From the NCBI GenBank assembly GCA_963575745.1, contig CAUYUJ010019867.1, forward strand, positions 1-49,875: DNA of 49,875 nucleotides, in the 5' to 3' direction. The position numbers were made by a program, and so were the translations under genes. The DNA is from Prorocentrum cordatum (taxonomy: Eukaryota > Sar > Dinophyceae > Prorocentrales > Prorocentraceae). The notes below the pieces were generated by a model. That model did not search any database. It was not told where the DNA came from and saw nothing but the letters and a program-made list of their open reading frames with translations. Shown here piece by piece: positions 29,989 through 38,490 of this stretch (positions are counted from its first letter, which is position 1; the number at the start of each line of letters is the position of its first letter).

Positions 29989-32900
29989 GAGATCGGGCGG
30001 GGCCAGTGCTGGGACAAGCCACTCGAGAGCGTTCCGGAACGCTCCAGGTGCGTGCGGGAGCGCTCTATGACGGCTGCGGCGCCCGATGCACGCTCCAGAA
30101 CCGCTGGATCCGAGAGTTCCACGATTTGTCCCGGTCCGATGTTGTCCTGGTCTCAGGGTCTGGTCGGTCCTGGGGCCCGGCACGCACGGTTCGTCCGCTT
30201 GTGTCCTCGCTCGCATCTGCATGGCCATATGTCGGTTCACACTCAGCACTCCGTGGCCGCAGCCATCTGGGGGCAAAAATCGCGTCTTCTTTGAACAAGC
30301 CCCGCAGCTTGAAGCGCGGTGGGGTTGGAGTAGGTGGATGTGGTCGGAGGATCGCGTTGCGTCGCAGATGTATTGCCGATGCGGCTCAATGTGGGGCCCG
30401 ATTTTCTCCACGCCGACGGCGCTCATGCATCGCCGATGCATCGGCGATGCATCGCCGATGCGTCGGTGATGCATCGACGATGCGGCGCGATCCTCGGACC
30501 CCATCTACAAGGAGGCCTCTATAGCGTGCATCGCGAGCGCTAGCGTCGAGTAGTTGATGAGAAAGTAGAGACTCAGCCTCGATGAGCCTCGATTCCGCAT
30601 CGACCAGCGTCGGCTGGCGTCGGCCAGCGCCGCTCCATATCAGCCAGCAGGATGCCATGCGAGGCTCCCGTGAGATGCCACAGATTTTCGGGAGGCCTGC
30701 ATGCTGAAACTATTGCGGCTTCTTCTCAGGAGAACGGGTCGCTCCGCGCGCAGGTCGCGCAGCTGCAGGGCGGCCGGCTGCGGGACGCGGCGGCGGCCGA
30801 CGTCCCGCTGCGGCCGGTGCCCGCGCGCTCGGGCGGGCTGCTGTCACCGCGGCTGTGTCCTGGCGTGCCGCGGCGGCTCCCGGCGCGGGCTGCCGAGGCG
30901 GGCGCGGGCCGCCGCCTGGGGCTGCAAGCGTTTTTTTGCCACCGCTAATTAGCCTCATCACCATCATACTCACCACCACCATCATCACCACTATCATTGC
31001 ATCACCTCCCTCATCACCACCACCATTAATTACCATCAGCATACTCATCATCTTTATGTGCATCATCATCATCATCACCATCATCATCATCACCATCATC
31101 ACCATCACTGTCACTATCACCAGATTCATCACCTTTACTATCACCATCACCATCACCACTATCACTGCCACTATCACCATCACCATCACCACCACTATCA
31201 CTATCACTGTCACTGTCACTATCACCATCATCATCATCACTATCATCACTATCACTATCAGCGGCCACTCACCACTATTACTGGCACTACCACCATCATC
31301 AGTTCAACGTCATCCTCATCACAACCACTGTCACTATCACCACATTCATCATCTTTATCCTCATCACCCTCATCAACACCATCGTCATCATCATCAGCAT
31401 CATCATCATCAGCATCATCATCATCGTCATCTCAAGCATACTTATCACAACCATCGTCCTCAGCATCAACACGATCATTATCATTATTATCATCAGCATC
31501 ATCTTCACTGTTTAGTTACCATCATTGCCACTATCGTCACCATCATCAGCATCAACATGTCCGGCACCAGCATCATCACCACCAACATCATCATATGCAC
31601 TACCATGCTCATGATCGCCATTACCATCACCTCCACCAGCATCATCGTCATCAGCATCATCATACTCATCTTCACCATCATCACCATCACCATCACCACC
31701 ATCATCATTATCAGAAAGAGCGTGTTCTACCGCTGCTGGCGGAAAACCGGGGGGGGTCACTACCGGTTCGAACCCCTCCCCCCCCCCCTCCGAAAACCGG
31801 GGGGGGTCACTACCGGTTCGAACCCCTCCCCCCCCCCCCCCCCCAGCTCATCATGAAAAGGGGGGGGGGTCACTACCGGTTCGAACCCCCCCCCCCCCCC
31901 CTCGAAAACCGAGTGGGGGTGCGGACAGAGGTGGGGACGGTGTTGGTGGGACAGTGGTGAGGGGACAGCGGGACAGTGGTGGGGACAGTGGGACAGTGGG
32001 ACAGTAGAGGGCCGGTAGTGGTGGGGACAGTGGTGGGGACAATGGTGGGAACAGGGGGGACAGTGGACAGTGGTGGGGACGGTGGTGGTGGGGACAGTGG
32101 TGTGGGCACAGTGGGAATGAGGTGGAAACAGTGGGACAGTGGAGGGTACAATGGTGGTGGGGACAGTGGTGAAGGCGGTGGCGAGGACGGCGGTGGGACA
32201 ATGGGACAGAGGTACAGTGGGGACAGTGGTGGGGACAGTGGGGACAGTGGTGGGAACAGTGGGACAGCTCAGTGGGACAGCGGAGGAGTCAGTGGGACAG
32301 TGGGGACAGTGGGGATAGTCGGGCAGTGGTTGGGGCCGTGGAGACAGTGGGGAGAGTGGAACCGTGGTGGGAACAGTGGTGGGGACAGTGGGGACAGTGC
32401 GACAGTGGTGGGGGCACTGGTGGGGACACAGTGGGGACAGTGGTGGTGAGGACAGTGGTGCTGGGAACAACAGTGGAGGATGTGATGCGGACGGTGGTAG
32501 GGACCGGGAGTCGTTTGCTGGCGGTGAGTGGGGGGGTGGGGAGGGGTTCGAACCGGTAGTGATCCCCCTCCGGTTTTCGGGGGGGGGGGGTTTCGAACCC
32601 GGGATGGGGGGGTTCGAACCCGTAGTGACCCCCCCCGGTTTTCCGGATCGAGGGGGAGGGGGGGGGGGGGGGAGGGGGGGGGGGAGGGGGGGTGGGGGGG
32701 GGGGGGGGGGGGGGGGAGGGGGAGTGGTTGGGGGGGGGGGTGGGGTGGGGGAAGGGGAGGGGGGGGGGAGGGGTTTCCAGCAGGGGGGGGGGGATTTTCG
32801 GAGGGGGGGGGGGCGACCCCCGGGTTCCGGAGGAAAAGGTTGGCAATTTTCCACAGTAAAGCGGCGGTGGATCACGCTCTCTCCATTATCATCATCAAAC

Positions 32901-33055
32901 CTATCATCATTGTCACCACCATCATCATCAGCATCATCATCAGCATCATCATCATTATCACCATTATCACCATTACTATCGCCATCGTCATCGCTATCGC
33001 CATCAACATCACCGTCACCACCATTATCATCGTCATCATCATCACCACCATCATT

Positions 33056-33104
<49 letters not shown>

Positions 33105-33138
33105 CCATCACCATCACCATCACCATCATCATCATCAT

Positions 33139-33197
<59 letters not shown>

Positions 33198-36100
33198 CCA
33201 TCACCATCACCATCACCATCACCATCACCATCACCATCACCATCACCATCACCATCACCATCACCATCACCATCACCATCACCATCACCATCACCATCAC
33301 CATCACCATCACCATATCATCACCATAATCACCACTACCATCATCGCAGGCGACTTCCCTCTGGAGTCGCAGGCGATGTTCGAAGGTTTTCGAGGGCTTC
33401 TCTGGGCTCGTGCGGGGTCTCGGGCCAGGCGAGGACTACGTCTTCTCCGCCTCGTCGAGGGTTTTCCTGGGAGCCAGGAGCTGTCCCAAACGGCCGCTTG
33501 AGGCCCGAGATGTGGCCCAGAGACCAACCGATCCGAGCTCGCAGGCGATTACTCCCCCCACCACCCACCAGAAGCCCCGAGTTCACTCTCAGCAGCTGGC
33601 CGCTAAGAGAATGAGGGGGAATTCGGGGGTGCACCGGGAACTCGGGCATGAACCCCGGAGGGGCTAGTCGGATGTACGCCGGATCGAAGACGTGCGCCCC
33701 CTCCCTCCCCACAGGCTGTTGGTCTCCGAGTTTGGCCCCGTTTTTTTGGTCCACTCAGACAGTTTACAAAGTCGGGGATTGGGGTCGCTACACCTGCCGT
33801 CAGGTCCTTCGGAGGGCAGCATCCTGCGACCACTTGCGAGCCCTGCCCATAATTCAGGCTGCAATCGACGCTGGGATATCGGACACCTCCCGCTGGGGTT
33901 CACCGAACAACATTTTGAGGACGAGCGCGTAAGTTACGCACATGTGTCGCCAATTCATATTCGTTCTTCCTCGGCGTTCCACACCTGCTCAGCAAACTGG
34001 CTTCTTCGAAGGCCAGCGCGTTTGGCGCGCCTGCCGCCCTTGTTGTAGGGCCGCCTCGGGGCGACGGCGGACTCGTTCGTTCGCTCCCGCTGGAGTTCAC
34101 CTGGCCGCGGGCACCCTTCGGATTCGGAGCCCCGGCCGGCGTTTCCGAGATCCGAGCTGCATGGGCAGGCAGGGCCAGGACTCACACGTGTTTGCCTTTT
34201 TTTCTCCGCCAATCCCCGAGTATCTCCAGAAGGGGGGGGGGGGTCGGGGCGGCACCTCGGAGGTACACCCGCGGGCAGCCATTTGGGCGCATCCCTGTCG
34301 AGGGAGAATCCCCTACCGTGTAGCTCCGAGGTTTGGCCCCAACTTGTTTTGTCAGCCGAGTGTGCGACAGAGTCGGACTGGCGTCGCCACGGCACCCCTT
34401 GGACGACGGGCCGTCCTCCGCTCGGGCGCGCACGGGCCGGGCCCGGGTGCAGATCCTGACCGGGAGTCGGCTGCACGCGATGGGCATCACCCAGACGTGC
34501 TCGGGCAGTGTGTGCGTCGCCCCCCCCATTACAGCCAAGACGCTGAAATAAGGAATAGTTTGGATTCGAAGGGGGCTCGATGTTCCTTGCGTCCTTCCGT
34601 GGTTCTTCCTCTAGCCCTTCTCGTGCACCCAGGCTTTTTTGAAGCCACAGAGGGGCTTCGTTCCTTATTCAGCGTTCCTTATTTCAGCAGCCCGACGGTA
34701 TCATGGCGCCAACATCGCAGAGCGGACTTCGCCCCGAAAACACTGGGATGAGCCCGGGTTGCACTGGATAAATGCGTTCCAGAGTTCGAAGTGAGTGAAT
34801 GTAGTGCTGATTCTTTGGCCAGGAATGAAGAATACAAAAAGTCCACGTGAATTCCATTTCGTTATTCGCTCGCTCGCCTCCTCCCCCTCCTCCTCCTCCT
34901 CCTCCTCCTCCTCCTCCTCCTCCTCCTCCTGCTCCTCCTCCTGCTCCTCCTCCTCTTCCTTTTCTGATCATTCTCCTCCTCCTCCCCAAAATCATCCTCC
35001 CTCTTTCTTCCTCCTCCTCCTCCTCCTCCTCCTCCTCCTCCTCCTCACCCCCATCATCCTCCCTCCTCCTCCTCCTCCTCCTCCTCCTCCCTCCTCCTCC
35101 TCCTCCTCCTCCTCCCCTCCTCCTGCTCTGCCGGCAAGCAGCGCACCAGAGGTCACCCGTGCCCAATCGGGGCTCCTCCTCCTCCTCCTCCTCTTCTCCT
35201 CCTCCTCCTCCCTATAGTCATCCTCTCTCCTCCTCCTCCTCGTTCTCATCCTCCTCCTCCTCCTCCTCCTTCTCCTCCTCCTCTTCCTCCTCCTCCTCCT
35301 CCTCCTCCTCCTCCTCCTCCCCATAATCATCCCCCCCTCCTCCTCCTCCTCCTCCTCCTCCTCCTCCTCCTCCTCCTCTCCTCCTCCTCCTCCCATCCTC
35401 GTCCTCCTCCTCCTCCTCCTCCTCTGCTGGCAAGCCGCGCACCAGAGGTCACCCGTTATCAATCGGGGCCCTTCTCCTCCTCGTCCTCCTCCTCCTTCTC
35501 CTCCTCCTCCTCCTCCTCCTCCTCCTCCCCCTCCTCCTGCTCCTCCTCCTCCCCCTCCTCCTCATACTTTTCCCTTCTCCTCCTCCTCCTCCTCCGGCAA
35601 GCCTCGCACCAGATGTCACCCGTGCCCAATCGGGGCCACTCGCGTGTATCCGACAGGATGCTGACCTGGAGGTCTGCCAAGATGTCGGCGGGGAGGTCGA
35701 CGGGCAGCAGCAGTCGCTCAACCGCCGAGTGAGGATCCCGGCGGCGGAGTTGGCCCCGTTCTTGCAGATGTTCGACGTCGACGTGTGGAATGCCGGCTTG
35801 GCAACGATCTCTCCCGAACACCTTTTCCATGTCTTGAAGAGCAGGGGCCTAAAGGACTTGTCGATGCGGCGCGTCTCCTGGGTGATGCAGCATCTCGGGG
35901 GCAGCAAGGGCCACCCCGAAGAGCGCGACGCAGAGGTGAGGTTCAAAACTTTCATGTCCTGGATGTTCTCCAAGGAGATCGGTAAGGCATGGAGCAGAGA
36001 AGTTGCCGAGGAGGTGGAGCGCTGGCAGTACACCCTGAAAGCTCAGCCTGTCAGCGAGGTGATTGCGAATCTTCCTCAGGAAAGCAGTCCCGAAGGAGTG

Positions 36101-37917
36101 GACTCCAAGCGTAATCTTGTTCCTGAGGAGATCGGAGAAGAAACATTGCATAAATATGCACGTTCGGCGGTCCGCGGGGGTTTCTTGGGTCTGCGCTGGG
36201 GCCCCTGGGCGGCGCCTCTGGCGCCGCCCTTGGCTCGCTCCGCGCGCCAGGGAGTGGAGTCCAGCGCCGATCCAGGACATCTTTCGGCCCGTCAAAAGTC
36301 TTATGTTTATGCACATGTTCCTTCTTCGAGGAGAGCCCCGTCTCGGCGCAGCAGCGGAGACCCAAGATGGACAGCAAAGTGTCGGCGACAGACGTGGCCT
36401 CGGCCTTCTTCATTCCCAACAGACGCCGTGCGCTGGGCGGTATAATTGGCCGTAGCAGGGCGCAGACGAGCGTCTTCGTCGATGCGAGCGCCCTCGAGGA
36501 GTCCGCTAAGCAGCTGGCCTGGGATGGCGACTACGACGTTGCGAAACTGTACCACGACAAGGGTACGGCCCAGTGGCTTGCGCAGCATCCCTTGTTCAGT
36601 ACCGCTCAGTTTCTCGCGTTGCTTCTGAACACCATCTGGATAGGTATCGAGACCGACCACAACGACAAGGATATTCTGTACGAGGCCGATCTGGGGATCG
36701 TGCTGGTGGAGAACATGTTTTGCCTTTTCTTCTTCTGGGAGTGGAGTGTTCGGTTGTGCGCCTTCAGGCGTAAGTCTGAATGCCTCTATGACCGCTGGTT
36801 CGCTTTCGACACGGCGCTTCTGCTCTTGATGATGTTCGAGACGTGGGCCTTGCTATTTGTGTCTGCTGTATTGAACAGCGAAGCTGCCAATTTTCCTACG
36901 GACCTCTTGCGGCTGTGCAGGCTCGCACGGTTCATGCGGGCGGCACGCATCGCGAGACTTCTTCGCTGCATTCCTGAGCTGGCCGTGATCACAAGGGGGC
37001 TCCTGGTCGTTGCGCGGACCGTGTTCTTTATCTGTCTTCTGTTGACCTTGCTCGTCTACGTTTTTGCGATACTTTTCGTGCAGTTCACCAGGGACACAAG
37101 CATAAACAGCGACGGACACTTCGATCACGTCGCATCGGCCATGCTCACGCTAGTTCTGAGAGGCCTCATCCCGGACATGGCGCCCATGACGTACAATTTT
37201 GCCGAGGAGAGTGCGGTCTTCGCTGCGCTGTTTCTACTCTTTATCCTTCTCGGTTTCATCACGATTCTAAACATTGGAAGAAGACACAGTTGCATACTTA
37301 TGAACTTTCGGAGTTCCGCGCGGATGTTTTAGATTCGCGCTGACCCCTCCCGTTGCGGCGCCACTGGCGCCGCCTCTGGCGCGTTTTTTGTTGCGCCAGT
37401 CAGGGGGGGCGCAACGCGGATGCAATACATCCGCGCGTAGCTCCGAACATTTATATTTATGCACTTGTTTCTACCTCTACACATGCTCGTCGGGGTACTT
37501 GTTCAAGTTGTTGGTGTCGTCGCCACAGTAGAATCAGAGACAGCGCAGCTGACGCAGGTGAAGCGGCTCATTTTTGACAGTGGATTTGATTTTACCGAGG
37601 ACGATACCCTCACGACTCAGGATATAGCAATAGTCTTGACACAGGATAACATAGTCGATGGATTTCGTCAGCTCGGCATTGATACGGATGACCTGTTCGA
37701 GCACAGCAAGCTCGTCTTCAGGGACAGGAAGGAGATCAGGCTCCGCGACTTCTGGCAGCTCATCGCGCTGCACCGGGGGAACAGCCCCGTGAAGGTGAGG
37801 GACCTCGTGAGCATGCGGCAGTTCCTCCACTCCGAGATCTCCGCCCTGGCCAGCCAGGTCGAGACGCTGATCCAGCAGCCTGCAGCGAGCGGGCCGCGCG
37901 TGACCACTCTGCACTGA
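29908..37917 (+). CDS. Voltage-gated cation channel, single-domain, dinoflagellate type (5 exons seen, 5' end missing)
   Basis: Six-segment voltage-gated ion channel of the plasma membrane or an endomembrane; the conducted ion (Na+, Ca2+ or mixed) cannot be decided. Proposed exons are 29908-29988, 30730-30897, 35657-36127, 36331-37272 and 37483-37917, together about 698 residues and all joined in phase 0. Seen in order: N-terminal coiled coil, proline/arginine-rich linker, cytoplasmic domain with a degenerate EF-hand-like stretch, S1-S4 voltage sensor, S5-P-S6 pore, and a charged C-terminal tail. S4 has seven arginines spaced every third residue. The initiator ATG is not in exon A: the frame is open back only to a TGA at 29824 and has no ATG, so a further 5' exon or a trans-splice site upstream is needed. 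The family assignment rests on recalled dinoflagellate channel architecture, not on a search. Confidence is high for exons C-E and moderate for A-B belonging to the same gene. Confidence 0.85.
30016..30180. repeat. Element P, copy 1 (GAGCGTTCCGGAACGCTC palindrome)
   Basis: It begins with the 18-bp perfect palindrome GAGCGTTCCGGAACGCTC. It continues GGCGCCCGATGCACGCTCCA, homologous to the copy at 47397 over about 130 bp. It lies inside channel intron 1. Confidence 0.55.
30318..30521. mobile_element. Element E, copy 3 (inside channel intron 1)
   Basis: It shares CCGATGCGGCTCAATGTGGG and TTCTCCACGCCGACGGCGCT with copy 2 and ends GGACCCCATCTACAAGGAGG. It lies wholly within the GA-AG intron 29989-30729. 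Confidence 0.65.
30730..30897 (+). CDS. Channel exon B: second half of coiled coil and basic/proline linker
   Basis: The acceptor is CTTCTTCTCAG|G at 30728-30729. The reading frame E-N-G-S-L-R-A-Q-V-A-Q-L-Q completes the coiled coil begun in exon A. About 40 residues rich in R, P, A and G follow. The 3' end is uncertain: a GC donor after GAG at 30897 would join exon C in phase 0, but other GC donors lie within 40 bp. The exon is strikingly GC-rich beside ATC repeats that start near 30955. Confidence 0.55.
30955..31717 (+). repeat. ATC array, left part
   Basis: ATCACC, ATCATC and CACTATC repeats. The array resumes at 32883, after the inverted-repeat block. Confidence 0.95.
31925..32480 (+). 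repeat. Minisatellite GGGGACAGTGGT
   Basis: About 45 degenerate 9-12-bp units (GGGACAGTGG, GGGGACAGTGGTG). This is the centre of the inverted-repeat block above. Confidence 0.85.
32640..32830 (+). repeat. Poly-G-rich tract
   Basis: Runs of 8-17 G are broken by single A or T. It is a strong candidate for G-quadruplexes and for assembly error. Confidence 0.85.
32883..33345 (+). repeat. ATC array, right part
   Basis: Ends with a nearly pure (CACCAT) run, 33195-33315. Confidence 0.95.
33420..33795 (+). repeat. Dispersed repeat K, copy 2 (within channel intron 2)
   Basis: TCCGCCTCGTCGAGGGTTTT, GCTTGAGGCCCGAG, GATCCGAGCTCGCAGGCGAT, CTGGCCGCTAAGAGAATG and GACGTGCGCCCCCTCC parallel copy 1. A third, weaker relative is at 34230-34390 (CCTCGGAGGTACACCCGCGG, TCCGAGGTTTGGCCCC). 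Confidence 0.5.
34870..35592 (+). repeat. TCC arrays upstream of exon C
   Basis: Five TCC blocks broken by CCATAATCATCC-like pieces and by the 48-bp module. Confidence 0.95.
35128..35640 (+). repeat. 48-bp module repeated three times among TCC arrays
   Basis: GGCAAGCAGCGCACCAGAGG with TCACCCGTGCCCAATCGGGG at about 35131, 35429 and 35596. The last copy lies 16 bp before exon C of the channel. Confidence 0.75.
35657..36127 (+). CDS. Channel exon C: N-terminal cytoplasmic domain
   Basis: 157 codons, starting D-A-D-L-E-V and ending L-V-P-E-E. The core around F-L-Q-M-F-D-V-D-V-W-N-A-G with I-S-P-E-H-L-F-H-V-L resembles a degenerate EF-hand, so calcium binding is doubtful because loop acids are missing. 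It then reads F-K-T-F-M-S-W-M-F and a basic amphipathic helix before the membrane part. The acceptor AG|G at 35655-35656 gives phase 0. No ATG begins the exon; an in-frame GTG at 35729 is not needed as a start. The donor is GAG|GAGATCGG. Confidence 0.82.
36128..36330 (+). mobile_element. Channel intron 3 = introner-like element, family A (copy 1)
   Basis: This is a 203-bp intron with GA-AG ends and G after the acceptor. The flanks share the 7-bp repeat GAGGAGA (36125-36131 and 36328-36334), like a target duplication. Inside, the two ends are inverted repeats: GAAGAAACATTGCATAAA on the left matches the reverse complement of the right end (GAAGGAACATGTGCATAAAC), followed by further pairing around GTTCGG and the CGGCGCC core. 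Removing it restores frame from V-P-E-E to S-P-V-S-A-Q. The same design recurs at 37273-37482, 27488-27695 and 1962-2068. Confidence 0.85.
36331..37272 (+). CDS. Channel exon D: S1-S6 transmembrane core
   Basis: 314 codons, uninterrupted. Counting from the Met at 36367: S1 about 77-95, S2 108-129 (with E and R at its inner end), S3 145-168 (F-D near the start), S4 180-200 with Arg at 182, 185, 188, 191, 194, 197 and 200, S5 215-240, pore loop 255-272 and S6 from 282. The pore centre reads T-L-V-L-R-G-L-I-P-D, which is neither the bacterial sodium-channel T-L-E-S-W nor a potassium T-V-G-Y-G filter. S6 is cut after I-T-I-L-N by the next intron. The gene is intact here, with no frameshift or internal stop. 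Confidence 0.95.
37273..37482 (+). mobile_element. Channel intron 4 = introner-like element, family A (copy 2), non-canonical ends
   Basis: These 210 bp must be removed to join I-T-I-L-N to M-L-V-G-V-L in S6; they contain stops (for example TAG at 37330). The borders share ACAT (37271-37274 and 37481-37484). None of the five possible registers gives GT, GC or GA with AG; one gives AT-AC. The left end TTGCATACTTATGAAC pairs with the right end as an inverted repeat (TGCATAAATATAAATG), then CGGAGTTCCGCGCGGATG pairs with its partner near 37425. The centre has CGGCGCCACTGGCGCCG. It is the same family as intron 3. Confidence 0.82.
37483..37917 (+). CDS. Channel exon E: end of S6 and cytoplasmic tail
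   Basis: 144 codons plus TGA at 37915-37917. It starts M-L-V-G-V-L-V-Q-V-V, the inner end of S6, then V-E-S-E-T and a soluble tail. The segment D-G-F-R-Q-L-G-I-D-T-D-D-L followed by V-F-R-D-R-K-E-I-R-L-R-D-F-W is the tail motif usual after S6 in dinoflagellate channels (recalled pattern), ending with H-R-G-N and V-R-D-L-V-S-M-R-Q-F. The last 25 residues include a possible short coiled coil. Downstream lies repeat family H. Confidence 0.92.
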   Translation: MLVGVLVQVVGVVATVESETAQLTQVKRLIFDSGFDFTEDDTLTTQDIAIVLTQDNIVDGFRQLGIDTDDLFEHSKLVFRDRKEIRLRDFWQLIALHRGNSPVKVRDLVSMRQFLHSEISALASQVETLIQQPAASGPRVTTLH

Positions 37918-37984
37918 GCCGCCGCGTCTCCCGCCTGCGCAGGCGGCAGGGCACGTTCTCTGGGTGGGGTGCCGGCGCGATGGC

Positions 37985-38160
37985 CTTCGTTGTCACAGGG
38001 GCGCCCTCGAGGGCGCGAGGTCATTCTCGCTTCGCGCTTCGCGGTTCGGCTCCGATTTTCCTCCTCAGCCTCCTCTTCTCCCCTGGGAGGCGGCGCGAGG
38101 GCGCGAAGTGATTCGCGCTTCGCGCTTCGCGCAGCGCGAGGCGCGAAGTTGGGAGCCCTT
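37985..38160 (+). repeat. Dispersed repeat H, copy 1 (just after the channel stop)
   Basis: GCGCTTCGCGGTTCGGCTCC, CTTCTCCCCTGGGAGGCGGC, GCGCGAAGTGATTCGCGCTT and GAAGTTGGGAGCCCTT recur in order at 46498. It may fall in the 3' untranslated region. The GCGAAGTGATTCGCGCTTCG part is self-complementary. Confidence 0.65.
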
Positions 38161-38443
38161 GCTGTTACACGTGCTCGAGGCTGCACAGGACTGCAGCGCT
38201 GCGGCACTTTTCAATTCCCCTCGAAGCCAACGCAGTGCACGGTGGACGCGCGCCTGTTCCCGTGACAGTGGTCTGAGAATCTCAACAGGCTCGCCTGTAA
38301 TCGCAGACGCTTCCAGCGAGTCCCCGCCGCCCCCGTGGCCAGCACTCCAATGAAGGGCGCACTCGACACTGGGCCCGGCGGGGGACTTGATGGATCGGGG
38401 ACGCTTCCGGCGAGTCCTCGCTGCCTGCTGCACCCTTTGTAGG

Positions 38444-38444
<1 letters not shown>

Positions 38445-38486
<42 letters not shown>
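38445..38486 (+). repeat. TA dinucleotide array
   Basis: About 20 TA units ending TATGTATG. Confidence 0.95.

Positions 38487-38489
<3 letters not shown>

Positions 38490-38490
<1 letters not shown>

Larger units (their letters stand above)
29989..30729 (+). other. Channel intron 1 (GA-AG), carrying dispersed elements P and E
   Basis: This inferred 741-bp intron begins GAGATCGG and ends TTCTCAG before GAG. It holds a copy of palindromic element P (30016-30180) and a copy of the GATGCATCG-rich element E (30318-30521). Both families also occur together at 47170-47550. The 5' and 3' boundaries share AGGAGA, so the exact breakpoint is ambiguous by a few bases; the GA-AG register is the one that keeps phase 0. 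Confidence 0.6.
31718..32882. mobile_element. 1.17-kb inverted-repeat-bounded block inserted in an ATC array
   Basis: The left boundary AGAGCGTGTTCTACCGC is inverted at the right as GCGGTGGATCACGCTCT. CATTATCA lies just outside both ends, like an 8-bp target duplication. Inside the left end are three 67-bp units with CCGGTTCGAACCCC; inverted copies of the same units are at 32535-32660. The middle is a GGGGACAGTGGT minisatellite. It lies in channel intron 2. Confidence 0.5.
30898..35656 (+). other. Channel intron 2, about 4.8 kb, mostly simple repeats
   Basis: This is the inferred intron between exon B and the acceptor CCGACAG|GAT at 35655-35656. It contains ATC arrays, an inverted-repeat-bounded G/C-rich block (31718-32882), two degenerate K-family segments (33420-34400) and TCC arrays with a three-fold repeated 48-bp module (35128-35640). 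No reading frame between 30960 and 35640 looks like channel sequence, but a short extra exon cannot be excluded. Confidence 0.5.

Noticed and set aside
31740-31915. tRNA genes, because of GGTTCGAACCCC
   Set aside because: Only a B-box/T-arm-like motif is present. There is no A box, no cloverleaf and no acceptor stem, and the same text is part of a 67-bp repeat. The GGTTCGAACC at about 5614 also lacks a cloverleaf.
33928-33936. GCGTAAGTTA as a canonical GT donor of an extra channel exon
   Set aside because: The upstream frame has no channel-like sequence and lies in diverged repeat K; an isolated GTAAGT is expected by chance.
37273-37520. Alternative splice of intron 4 using a GA donor at 37277 and an AG at 37506-37507
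   Set aside because: It would delete eight residues of S6 (M-L-V-G-V-L-V-Q), the conserved inner end of the pore helix.
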